This document shows positions 7,460 to 15,427 of a DNA stretch of 39,996 nucleotides, piece after piece. The DNA comes from Rubripirellula sp. Lineage in GTDB: Bacteria; Planctomycetota; Planctomycetia; Pirellulales; Pirellulaceae. The notes beneath the pieces are model-generated. The model saw only the letters and a list, made by a program, of their open reading frames with translations. It had not been told where the DNA came from and made no database searches. The translations under genes and the position numbers were made by a program. Numbering within the stretch: position 1 is the stretch's first letter; the number at the start of each line of letters is the position of its first letter. Location of the stretch: positions 1 to 39,996 of the forward strand of contig JAKMEW010000410.1 of assembly GCA_022425745.1 (NCBI GenBank), given 5' to 3'.

Positions 7460-8869
7460 ATGAATAATCGCAGATCGTTCATCAAAACAGCAGCTTTCGG
7501 ATCGAGTGTATTGAGTGCAGGTCCGATGGGATTCGGTCAACCAAACACAATTGGAATGACACCGTCATTTGATCAAAACTTGCCGTTCCGATTTATTTTC
7601 ATACGCAAGTCGAACGGAATCCGTCCCGGTGAATTAGCACTACCGACCTTCAGTGATCAAGAGAAGTCAAAAGACGATCATAAAGAAGCGTTCGAAGCTG
7701 ACCTTGAAAAACATGAATTACCAAGCTGGCTCAGCGGACTAAAGCCACACAAGGAACACCTTGGAATCCTGCAAGGACTGTCATGCAAAATGAGCGAGAA
7801 TGGGCATTACTCCTATTCCTCGGTCATGGGGGCATTCAAATCGGGACGTAATTCTCTCAGCGGCATCAAGCGAGCCACCGCCGACTTTGAATTAGCGAAA
7901 CTATCTCCATCACCATTTGGCCATGTGGAGCTATCGCTTACGGGCAACTACAGCAGCTTCCGCACTGGCATCGTTCCCGGATACTCGGCGCCAGCGGCAC
8001 ACCAAAGAAATTACTGCTACGCCGATCCCCAGACAGCATTCGACGAATTGTTCAAGTCTGTTGTCGATCCGGCGAGTGTTAATTCGGAGAACCGTATGCT
8101 TCAATTCTTGGAGTCAGAGGAGGCTTATAAGGTATCCGCGATTCAAGGTTATGAACGCCTGAAACTGACCAACCACATCTCTTCGATCGATGCAATTCGT
8201 CAACGCAATCGCGAAGTGGCAGCTCACGCCGAATTAATCCAACGACATTTGCCAGTTCTGAATCCTGTCCATCAAGACGGTGGCATCAATGCATCAACTC
8301 CGGAAAAGCAAGAAGCGATGACCGATATCCTGATCGCTGCGCTCGCAACCCGACTGACCAACGTTGTGACCTATACGATCGACGAGCTATCAACGCCAAT
8401 CCGCGGCTTACCGGGTAACGAGTCTGATCGAATCTCGATTCATGAACTCGGTCACAATGGTGGCTACAGCGGTGTTCCGGCTGAAAAGATCCGTGAAAAA
8501 ATTCGAGTTGGGCATATCAAACAAATCGCAAAAATTATTGAGCAACTAAAGCAGATCCCAGAGGGGACGGGATCCATGTTTGACCGAACCATGATTTTTT
8601 ACTTCCCAGAAAACGGCGAGACCCATCACAGTCACGGCACCGAAGCCCCGTTTATTGTTTTGGCCGGAAATGCCAGCCCGATCAATCTTGCAGGCCGTTA
8701 CCTGCGGTTACCCTACCATGCGACTCCCGAACACAAGACACTAGGCAACTGGTACACGACCCTGCTCAACGCTTTCGGGAATCCTATCTCGCACTACGGC
8801 GACCTCGACCTCGAAATGTCCCGAAAAAAACTAACGCAGATCGGCCCCATACATCAACTACTTACATAA
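7460..8869 (+). CDS. Tat-exported DUF1552 protein
   Basis: The 469-residue product begins MNNRRSFIKTAAFGSSVLSA, a textbook twin-arginine signal, so it is exported folded. The body matches DUF1552: an early RFIFIRKSNGIRPGE segment, the central NGHYSYSSVMGAF stretch, and the late DRTMIFYFPENGETHHSHGTEAPFIVLAGNA stretch that recalls the alkaline-phosphatase/DUF1501-like folds of planctomycetes. No enzymatic role is established for DUF1552 as far as I know. The gene almost always follows a DUF1592-type cytochrome gene and does so here, so the two probably act as a pair in the periplasm. The ATG at 7460 has no recognisable ribosome site, but it places the RR motif correctly. Confidence 0.85.
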   Translation: MNNRRSFIKTAAFGSSVLSAGPMGFGQPNTIGMTPSFDQNLPFRFIFIRKSNGIRPGELALPTFSDQEKSKDDHKEAFEADLEKHELPSWLSGLKPHKEHLGILQGLSCKMSENGHYSYSSVMGAFKSGRNSLSGIKRATADFELAKLSPSPFGHVELSLTGNYSSFRTGIVPGYSAPAAHQRNYCYADPQTAFDELFKSVVDPASVNSENRMLQFLESEEAYKVSAIQGYERLKLTNHISSIDAIRQRNREVAAHAELIQRHLPVLNPVHQDGGINASTPEKQEAMTDILIAALATRLTNVVTYTIDELSTPIRGLPGNESDRISIHELGHNGGYSGVPAEKIREKIRVGHIKQIAKIIEQLKQIPEGTGSMFDRTMIFYFPENGETHHSHGTEAPFIVLAGNASPINLAGRYLRLPYHATPEHKTLGNWYTTLLNAFGNPISHYGDLDLEMSRKKLTQIGPIHQLLT

Positions 8870-8965
8870 TCCTTCTTGCTAACGTCCAATCAATTAGGCG
8901 AGCTAGAAGAGCATAATGACGCTCAGAAGTATTTGGAGATCACATGCATTGAAAGAATCATCAGT

Positions 8966-10249
8966 ATGAATGTCGACCAAGCCAGCCTTCCGGACGCAAG
9001 TGACGCGTTCCCCTCTGAGCCTAGCCCCACTCTCTCACCCGCACCACGCCGAATTTCCAAAGAGGTGGAGCGGGAGATCCGCAAGCATGTGGGAGGCTTG
9101 GCGAACGCAGTCGCTATATTAGCGGCCATAGCTTGCTTCACCGTTGGAGTGATTCTGTTTTCAGGCATCTGGACGTCACACACACTTTCAAAGCCTCTGG
9201 GTGTGGGAGTGCTGATCACAGGCATGGTGGTGGTGCAACTCAATGAAAAACGAAAATCAAAAAAGGCCCAGGATCTGAAGGAGTTCCTAAGCAAAGGAAA
9301 TTACGTCAGTGCAAAACTCGAAACCATTTACGATAAAAGTAAGAATGGTTATCGCCCGAGCCGGGAGTTTATTGATGAGTTGCAGGTTTTTTACCGCGGC
9401 AACAGTGGCCGAAGCATCCTTGGGCAATTTGCCAGCGATTGGCCCGCGCGAGTCAAAATCGATCGTAAACTTATCGATATAAAAATTAATCTTGGTGACT
9501 TTATAGATAAGGTAAATCCAACCGAAGACATTCGTCTACTCATACTCGGAGTGGGCAAGAATACTCGCCTGCTCGCTATCGGCCAGCTTCACTGGCTTTC
9601 GATCGACCAAGCAGGTCAGTTCTCGACAAGCCTACCTGCATTCAAACCGCAGGGTGCTGATAAGGATGCAGACAGTAGCGAATCACAATCAACATCACTC
9701 GCGCCATCGTTTTTCAGCTCGGTTCTCGTGGTGCTTCCTACTTACGCCTTGGCCACTTGGGGTGTGATGTCAGGAAGCAACGCAGAATTCACAAGCAACG
9801 GTGACTCGATACCGTCGGGCGTGGACTTTTTAGTCACACTGCTATTCACTCTCACCCATGGTGTGACCCCTGTCTTCTTCTATCGTATTTTCTTTATAGG
9901 AATCGACGCTGCAAGAACTCGAGAACAAGGACTGAATCAGGGATTGCGGATCGCAAATCTATTTACCACCCTTCACATGGCATTATGGTACGGACTTCCT
10001 GCGATTTTGCTCGCAGCAATGACCAGCTGGTATAGCCTTGGATGGTTTGTTTTTCATCTTATCATCGCTGGAAAAAAACGTAGACGCTGGACCTTCATCG
10101 AGCACGGATCGACATCGGTTGCGTTATTACTATTCCTTTTGATGTTTTCCGAAACAAATCTCTTTCCACTAGGAATCATGGTCGTGATCTTCCAGTCCCT
10201 ACTCCTCACGCTCGCTGAATGGAAGGGACGAAGGCTGTGGGTCGACTAG
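8966..10249 (+). CDS. Multi-pass membrane protein, unknown family
   Basis: I do not recognise this 427-residue protein. The N-terminus is Pro/Ser-rich and soluble. Two membrane segments follow (about 46-69 and 76-91), then a Lys-rich cytosolic-type stretch and a soluble domain (about 92-248) with no motif I can name. A second cluster of about six membrane segments lies at 250-269, 285-312, 330-350, 353-368, 382-397 and 399-417. The Gly-Lys-Lys-Arg-Arg-Arg loop near 370 would sit in the cytoplasm. A frame-open start exists at 8876, but ATG 8966 (GAAAGA upstream) gives a sensible length and was chosen. It follows the DUF1552 gene by 96 bases in the same direction and could be the last gene of the sigma-54-linked cluster. 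A transporter or sensor role cannot be decided. Confidence 0.75.
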   Translation: MNVDQASLPDASDAFPSEPSPTLSPAPRRISKEVEREIRKHVGGLANAVAILAAIACFTVGVILFSGIWTSHTLSKPLGVGVLITGMVVVQLNEKRKSKKAQDLKEFLSKGNYVSAKLETIYDKSKNGYRPSREFIDELQVFYRGNSGRSILGQFASDWPARVKIDRKLIDIKINLGDFIDKVNPTEDIRLLILGVGKNTRLLAIGQLHWLSIDQAGQFSTSLPAFKPQGADKDADSSESQSTSLAPSFFSSVLVVLPTYALATWGVMSGSNAEFTSNGDSIPSGVDFLVTLLFTLTHGVTPVFFYRIFFIGIDAARTREQGLNQGLRIANLFTTLHMALWYGLPAILLAAMTSWYSLGWFVFHLIIAGKKRRRWTFIEHGSTSVALLLFLLMFSETNLFPLGIMVVIFQSLLLTLAEWKGRRLWVD

Positions 10250-10290
10250 GGAGTGTTGTTTCGATTTGCCAGGTTAGCATTGACCGCTCT

Positions 10291-10307
10291 GCAGCTGGAT
10301 TAGCTGC
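10291..10307. repeat. Short inverted repeat in the gap before the acyltransferase gene
   Basis: GCAGCT (10291-10296) and AGCTGC (10302-10307) form perfect 6-base arms around GGATT. The gap 10250-10429 shows no T-run after the stem, so a terminator is not supported; an operator or a chance palindrome is possible. Confidence 0.3.
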
Positions 10308-10429
10308 TACTAGGTGGGCTAGCACCTTGAGTGATAGGCAACTCAGCGAGGATGAGCAGCCTGAGGGAACTGGCTATACTTTTTATCGACAACAAAGACG
10401 ACGCTAGCCACAATCAACGAGTTCGACTC

Positions 10430-11620
10430 ATGCATCAAGTCGTATCTGATCAACCCTATGAGTTCGTCCCTCCTTATACGGGACGAATCTGGCCGTTTCT
10501 CCTGCAACTTTTTGTCCCGTGGCAACTCAAAGCAAGATGCGGAATCGAGCGAGTTGAGATCCAAGGCTTAGAAAAGCTTCAAGCACTTTTCAAACAAAAA
10601 GAATCCGTTCTTCTGGCACCAAACCACTGCAGACCGTCCGACCCCTTGGTGATCAATGAACTATGCAGACAGGCTGGCAGGGCGCCTTTCACAATGGCGA
10701 GTTGGCACGTTTTTCTCGAAAGCCGACTGCAGAGGTTTATTGTCAGACGAGCGGGGGCATTTAGCGTCTATCGCGAGGGGCTGGATCGCCAGGCGTTACA
10801 AGCCGCTACCGAAATCTTGACCGCAGCCAATCGCCCACTCGTTGTCTTCCCTGAAGGTGTGATTTCGCGCACCAATGATCGACTACTTTCACTAATGGAC
10901 GGGACGTCGTTCATCGCGCGATCAGCTGCAAAGAAGCGGGCCGAAAAAAAATCCAACGGGCGAGTGATGATAGTACCAGTCGCGATTCGGTATCACTTCC
11001 ATGGGGATCTGCAGGAGGCGTTGCATGGGACGCTGGATCGAATTGAACAGAAACTCTCGTGGCGTCCGCGTCGCGAGGACGACCTGACAGCGAGACTCTA
11101 TCGGGTCGGTGAATCGCTACTTTGGCTCAAGGAAATTGAGTACTTCGGTGAACCGAAGTCTGGAGACGTGTTTGATCGTGTGCAAAAACTAATCGACCAC
11201 ATTTTGGTTCCCATCGAAGCAGAATGGCTCGATGGACGCAGCGATGAGAACACCGTTGCAAGAGTTAAACAACTTCGAATCGCCATTGTCCGAGATTTGG
11301 TAGCTGGCGAACTCGAAGAAGAGGAACGTAACCGACGCTGGAACCAGTTGGCTGACATGTACCTCGCTCAACAACTCAGCCACTATGCTCCCCACTATGT
11401 TAAATCGAATCCGACCAACGAAAGACTGCTCGAGACGGTTGAAAAATTCGAAGAAGACCTAACTGACTTTACCGAAATCCATCAGCCGATGTCAGCAACG
11501 GTGACGGTAGGCGACCCGATCGAAGTGGTCGGGAAACGACCTCGCGGGGTCACGGAAGATCCGGTGATGAGCGAACTGAACCAACAACTCCATCAGCTAC
11601 TTGGAATCCCATCTGCATAA
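10430..11620 (+). CDS. PlsC-like 1-acylglycerol-3-phosphate acyltransferase family protein
   Basis: The 396-residue product carries the acyltransferase signature: NHCRPSD (65-71) provides the HX4D catalytic dyad (His66, Asp71) and VVFPEGVISR (138-147) provides the FPEG substrate motif. The family moves acyl chains onto glycerolipid acceptors at the inner face of the membrane, though acceptors vary. At 396 residues it is longer than classical PlsC (about 240-250). The extra C-terminal half (about 200-396) is largely helical and charged and may be regulatory. ATG 10430 gives an N-terminus (MHQVVSDQPYEFVPPYTGR) that looks right for planctomycete members. In-frame starts at GTG 10331 and ATG 10352 would add 33 or 26 residues and cannot be excluded. 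It follows the membrane protein gene after 180 bases. Confidence 0.8.
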   Translation: MHQVVSDQPYEFVPPYTGRIWPFLLQLFVPWQLKARCGIERVEIQGLEKLQALFKQKESVLLAPNHCRPSDPLVINELCRQAGRAPFTMASWHVFLESRLQRFIVRRAGAFSVYREGLDRQALQAATEILTAANRPLVVFPEGVISRTNDRLLSLMDGTSFIARSAAKKRAEKKSNGRVMIVPVAIRYHFHGDLQEALHGTLDRIEQKLSWRPRREDDLTARLYRVGESLLWLKEIEYFGEPKSGDVFDRVQKLIDHILVPIEAEWLDGRSDENTVARVKQLRIAIVRDLVAGELEEEERNRRWNQLADMYLAQQLSHYAPHYVKSNPTNERLLETVEKFEEDLTDFTEIHQPMSATVTVGDPIEVVGKRPRGVTEDPVMSELNQQLHQLLGIPSA

Positions 11621-11650
11621 TGCTTTGCCAGCAGGATATTCAGCTTCGAG

Positions 11651-11690
11651 GACTTCTGCTAATCTGATGGGACTTCTGCTAATCTGATGG
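11651..11690. repeat. Perfect 20-base tandem duplication
   Basis: Two identical, abutting copies of GACTTCTGCTAATCTGATGG lie between the acyltransferase gene and the 38-residue membrane peptide. It looks like a recent replication-slippage or duplication event in noncoding DNA. Confidence 0.95.
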
Positions 11691-11750
11691 ATCCATCAAC
11701 CGACATGGATCGTCAGAAGCCGCGTGTGACAGCAAAAGCATAAACAAAAG

Positions 11751-11867
11751 ATGAAATCAAAAGACAGCACAATCGGAATCGTCATCGGCACACTGCTAGC
11801 CTTTTTGGTATTCACACCTCTCGTGCCGCTACTGGTTGTCTGGCTTGTCTCGCTGGTTCGTGGATAG
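11751..11867 (+). CDS. Predicted 38-residue single-pass membrane peptide
   Basis: The frame reads MKSKDSTIGIVIGTLLAFLV and continues through FTPLVPLLVVWLVSLVRG to a TAG stop. A short charged head (MKSKDS) is followed by about 28 strongly hydrophobic residues and a terminal Arg-Gly. Small hydrophobic proteins of this type are often missed by gene finders. The ribosome site is weak (AAACAAAAG directly before the ATG) and conservation cannot be checked here. It stands alone between the acyltransferase gene and the tRNA-like sequence, so its context suggests no partner. Confidence 0.45.
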   Translation: MKSKDSTIGIVIGTLLAFLVFTPLVPLLVVWLVSLVRG

Positions 11868-11979
11868 TGCTCCAAACAAGCAATTATCACGACCACACGG
11901 CTCCGTCGCACAGTGGTCAACCGTGATTCCGTCTACCATCGTTCCAAAAGTCCCTAAGTCGGAATGACTTACGCAACAG

Positions 11980-12053
11980 TCGGGGCGATCTGATTTGAAC
12001 ACGCGACCTCTGCGTCCCGAACGCAGCGTTCTACCAGGCTGAGCCACGCCCCG
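11980..12053 (-). tRNA. tRNA-Pro (anticodon CGG), with degenerate D and T stems
   Basis: On the minus strand a 74-base tRNA fold begins CGGGGCG (12053-12047) and closes with CGCCCCG plus an A discriminator, giving a perfect 7-pair acceptor stem. The anticodon arm CTGCG-TTCGGGA-CGCAG is perfect and reads CGG, so proline. The D stem GCTC/GAAC has one C-A mismatch. The T loop TTCAAAT is normal, but its stem GCGTG/CAGAT has only two Watson-Crick pairs plus one G-T, where GCGGG/CCCGT would be expected. No CCA end is encoded. Identity as proline is clear. Whether it is functional or a decaying copy is open. Confidence 0.75.
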
Positions 12054-12248
12054 ACACCAATCTTTGCACCGATCTCAATCGTCGATTTGGGAATCAATCC
12101 CTCGACACTGCGACCGCCACATCACAATTGAATCATAATCAACGTGATAGAATTTTGACACGCAAAGAAAATCCATGTCCTTGCAAGTTATCACCGTACC
12201 CACGGCAACCACTACTGCTTTATCCGTTTCCACATAAAGAATCCTACT

Positions 12249-13829
12249 GTGCGTCCTGCAACTTTCTTAAAAACTCTCTTCGCAACAATCGTCATTGTTT
12301 GTACTTCCAATGCGGCTTCCGCGGACGCTCGCCCCAACATTGTCCTCATCATGTGTGACGACATGGGCTTTTCTGACCTGAGTTGCTACGGTAGCGAAAT
12401 CCCAACGCCAAACATTGATCGCCTCGCAAACTCTGGCCTGCGATTCACCGACTTTCACAACAATGCCAAGTGCTCGGAAACTCGAGCGTCATTGATGACC
12501 GGGCTCTGGCATCAACAATCTAAGAACCTCAAACAACCCGGCCACGTCACCATCGCCGAAGTCTTAAAGGGTGCGGGCTACCGGACGTACATGAGCGGAA
12601 AATGGCATCTGGATTCAACGCCACCCAAGCGAGGGTTTGATCGCTACTTTGGCTTCCTCAGTGGCGCGATCAATTTCTTCACCGGCACCGACTGGCAAAT
12701 CAATGAGAACTTGATGCGTCTTGACGAGAACGTTTATCAAGCCGGTAAAGATTTTTACTCGACCAATGCATTTACCGATTTTGCAATCGACTTTCTGCAA
12801 TCTGAATCACAGAACCTCGATCGCTCTAAACAACCATTCTTCCTTTACCTCGCGCACAACGCCCCACACTTTCCTCTGCACGCGTTACCCGAAGACATTG
12901 AGAAATTCCGCGGTGCTTATCGAAAAGGATGGGATGCGATACGCAAACAGCGTCACGAACGCCTGATGGAACTTGGGATCATCGATGAAACGTGGCGACT
13001 CTCAGAACGCGACCCAAAGGTTGAATCATGGGACTCACTCACAGAGGAAGAGAAAACCTTTCTAGAACCGATGATGGAAGTTTACGCAGCGATGATTCAC
13101 CGATTAGATGTGAACATTGGGCGACTGATCCAACACCTTGAATCCACCAAGCAACTCGACAACACCTTGATCCTCTTCCTATCCGACAACGGAGCATGCC
13201 CCTACGAAAGACTCCGAACCGATGTGATGGTGCCGGGTCCAGTTGAAAGTGACATAGCGTATGACGCTCGTTGGGCGAACATGTGCAACACGCCCCTGAG
13301 ACTCTACAAGCAGTACGCGCACCAGGGCGGCACCCTCACTCCAATGATTGCTCACTGGCCCGCTGGCATTCAAAACGGTGGCAACCTTTGCCACTTCCCC
13401 GCTCACCTTGTCGACATCATGCCAACTGTTCTCGAGTTGGCCCAAGCCGAATACCCTGCTAAATTCAATGAACAAACGATTCATCCCATGGAAGGCGTTT
13501 CACTCGTTTCGGCACTCAAGGGTCTCGATCACGAACAACGCACCAAACCGATTTTCTGGGAATTTTCAGGAAACCATGCCGTGCGATCAGGTGACTGGAA
13601 ACTTGTCGCCGAGCGGAGCAAACCGTGGGAACTGTACCACCTTGCAACCGACCGGAGTGAAACGAAGGATGTGTCATCAGAGCAACCAGAGAAGCTTGAA
13701 GAACTCGCAGCATCCTACGACCGGTGGGCTGATCGAGTTGGGGCAAAGTCTCACCGACAAAGTATGAAGATGAAGCCATCTAGCCAGTCGCAACTATTCG
13801 ATCTCGAGGCGATCCTGACGAAGGACTAA
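12249..13829 (+). CDS. Exported type I sulfatase (arylsulfatase family)
   Basis: The 526-residue product has a signal peptide (about 1-26, ending SNAASADA) followed by RPNIVLIMCDDMGFSDLSCY, the metal-binding start of sulfatases (Asp37, Asp38). The nucleophile motif is AKCSETRASLMTG with Cys75 and Arg79; Cys75 would be converted to formylglycine. Further family marks are MSGKWHLD, HNAPHFPLHA and LFLSDNGACP, the last completing the calcium site. It would hydrolyse sulfate esters, probably of sugars, in the periplasm or outside. The motif is C-S-E-T-R, with Glu where Pro or Ala is usual. The GTG start places the signal peptide at once and has AAAGAATCC upstream. The end overlaps the convergent glycosyltransferase gene by 4 bases. 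No sulfatase-maturing enzyme gene is seen in the window. Confidence 0.88.
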   Translation: MRPATFLKTLFATIVIVCTSNAASADARPNIVLIMCDDMGFSDLSCYGSEIPTPNIDRLANSGLRFTDFHNNAKCSETRASLMTGLWHQQSKNLKQPGHVTIAEVLKGAGYRTYMSGKWHLDSTPPKRGFDRYFGFLSGAINFFTGTDWQINENLMRLDENVYQAGKDFYSTNAFTDFAIDFLQSESQNLDRSKQPFFLYLAHNAPHFPLHALPEDIEKFRGAYRKGWDAIRKQRHERLMELGIIDETWRLSERDPKVESWDSLTEEEKTFLEPMMEVYAAMIHRLDVNIGRLIQHLESTKQLDNTLILFLSDNGACPYERLRTDVMVPGPVESDIAYDARWANMCNTPLRLYKQYAHQGGTLTPMIAHWPAGIQNGGNLCHFPAHLVDIMPTVLELAQAEYPAKFNEQTIHPMEGVSLVSALKGLDHEQRTKPIFWEFSGNHAVRSGDWKLVAERSKPWELYHLATDRSETKDVSSEQPEKLEELAASYDRWADRVGAKSHRQSMKMKPSSQSQLFDLEAILTKD

Positions 13830-15118
13830 TGGGGAAAGCAGATTTGCTTCATTTCCTGTGCAGCCCTCTCGATGGCATGTAACTTTCTCACTGCTTGCTG
13901 CCCCTGCGCTGCTAAATTGGACCGCAGCGAATGGTCCTGCTTCAGACGAACGATACAGTCAGCAAGAGCTTTCAGGTCGCCGGGTGCATGAAGTAATCCA
14001 CCGCGAGTTGAAGCGATCACTTCAGAGAATGCACCGTGGTCCGGCAAGATCACGGGGGTCCCAGCGGCCAATGACTCCAACACGAACAGACCTTTTGGAT
14101 CTTGATAATCGGTCGGCACACAGGTCACGTCATAAGATCGCAGCAAGCGGACTTTCTCACTCAAATCCGGACTGCCGTGATAGACAAACCGATGTTCAAG
14201 CTTAGCATCCTTAATCTTCTTAGTGAGACCACCGAAATAGTCGTGTTGATGCTCACCCAGCCAACCGGCTACATGTAGAGTGAGATTCTCATTACCTGGA
14301 AGCTTCGCTAAATCGATAAAAGTCTCAACGAGATGATGGAGACCTTTTTCTGGAGCAATCCGAGCAAGATAACCAATCCGAAATTCATCCGCGGATCGTT
14401 CGACTGCCCCCTCAACGTGATCGAAAGGATCCAAGTCAATCGAAAGCGGAGTCACCACCATCCGTTCTCGGGGTACTCTCAGCAGGTCAGACATCTTATC
14501 TGCGTAAAACTGGCTGTGAGTGACAAAGCAATCGACATGAGGAACAAGCGATCGACACAAATCGAGAACCTGAGTTCGCTCGGCTTGCGGCAGATGATCA
14601 AGAAAAATGTCATCTCCCTGCAGTAAGACGATGCGTCTTACCTGCGGCAACAACTCGCCAATCTCAGGCAAGCTACCACCAATCAGGAGATTCGTAAAAA
14701 GGATTGCATCCGGCTGCATCTCATCACTAAGCCAGTGAGATAAACGATCCACTTCATCTGCTTGTCGTCCGTGACTACCCTGCAACATTGAAACGGAGAG
14801 TTCACCGAGTTGCTTTGCGTCATACGATGCGGATTTCCGTGTGGCAAAGCGAATCAAAGGCTCCCAATCCAACCAACGACGCATGAAACGCGGTAAATAT
14901 CCCAGCCAAGGAAACTGCTGTAATAGATAGATATGGATCCCACCAAAGAACATCTGGTGCGTTGCAACACTGGAATCGTCAGTGCGAATGGGGGTGTAGA
15001 CAGGCTGAAGAACACAATCAACACCTTGACGGCGCAGAGCTTTAGCCAGAGCGTTGTCATGCATACAACTGCCGCAGTACATGCCAGCAGCACCAGCTGT
15101 CAGATAAACCGCTTTCAA
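13826..15118 (-). CDS. Glycosyltransferase, GT4-like
   Basis: The 430-residue product has the GT-B two-domain layout. The N-terminal part contains TAGAAGMYCGSCMHDNALAK, a glycine-rich loop with two cysteines seen in a planctomycete-type subgroup. The C-terminal part has IGYLARIAPEKGLHHLVETF (start of the donor-binding domain) and KGLFVLESLAAGTPVILPD, which holds the conserved Glu of GT4 enzymes. It should transfer a sugar from a nucleotide-sugar donor to an unknown acceptor. The start was set at TTG 15118 because AGGA lies 7 bases upstream; TTG 15124 is an alternative two codons earlier. It converges on the sulfatase gene and is divergent from the ROK kinase gene. Confidence 0.82.
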   Translation of the reverse strand: MKAVYLTAGAAGMYCGSCMHDNALAKALRRQGVDCVLQPVYTPIRTDDSSVATHQMFFGGIHIYLLQQFPWLGYLPRFMRRWLDWEPLIRFATRKSASYDAKQLGELSVSMLQGSHGRQADEVDRLSHWLSDEMQPDAILFTNLLIGGSLPEIGELLPQVRRIVLLQGDDIFLDHLPQAERTQVLDLCRSLVPHVDCFVTHSQFYADKMSDLLRVPRERMVVTPLSIDLDPFDHVEGAVERSADEFRIGYLARIAPEKGLHHLVETFIDLAKLPGNENLTLHVAGWLGEHQHDYFGGLTKKIKDAKLEHRFVYHGSPDLSEKVRLLRSYDVTCVPTDYQDPKGLFVLESLAAGTPVILPDHGAFSEVIASTRGGLLHAPGDLKALADCIVRLKQDHSLRSNLAAQGQQAVRKLHAIERAAQEMKQICFPH

Positions 15119-15427
15119 CGTCAAATCCTGCCTACGGGTGAATCAACCACATCCCCTCGCTCACTAAAGAATCATAACAGTTTGACAAAACTGCAGGCTT
15201 AGAGCAGGCCAAAAGCAACTAAAACCAAAAGGGGATGACTGAAGCACCGATCGAAAAAGCTGAGCCGCAACCATCCGATTCTTAAGCCTTCCTTTTGGCG
15301 TTCGCGACTCACACCGAAACCGCCAACTCGTTGTGGTGGATCCGCTCGAATCCTATAATCTTACCCGACGTCCGCTGACGTAAGTCAGGACTTCCCCAAG
15401 CAATTGGATGGATACAGGAAAACCAAG
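15119..15427. other. Divergent intergenic region
   Basis: About 309 bases lie between the glycosyltransferase gene and the ROK kinase gene. Apart from the sigma-70-type promoter candidate at 15331-15359 and the kinase ribosome site at 15416-15419, I see no gene or repeat here. Confidence 0.5.
15331..15359 (+). promoter_or_regulatory. Sigma-70-type promoter candidate for the ROK kinase gene
   Basis: A perfect -10 box TATAAT (15354-15359) lies 17 bases after TTGTGG (15331-15336), a weak -35 box. The gene start at 15428 is about 60 bases downstream of the predicted transcription start. Confidence 0.55.

Noticed and set aside
11962-11977. GG-N10-GC match near the tRNA
   Set aside because: Flanking boxes do not match the sigma-54 consensus (CGGAAT and ACGCAA), and no gene start lies suitably downstream.
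11980-12053. tRNA as an integration site for a mobile element
   Set aside because: No integrase, phage or direct-repeat copy of the tRNA 3' end was seen in the window.
12155-12160. TTGACA box upstream of the sulfatase at 12249
   Set aside because: No -10-like box at 16 to 18 bases downstream.
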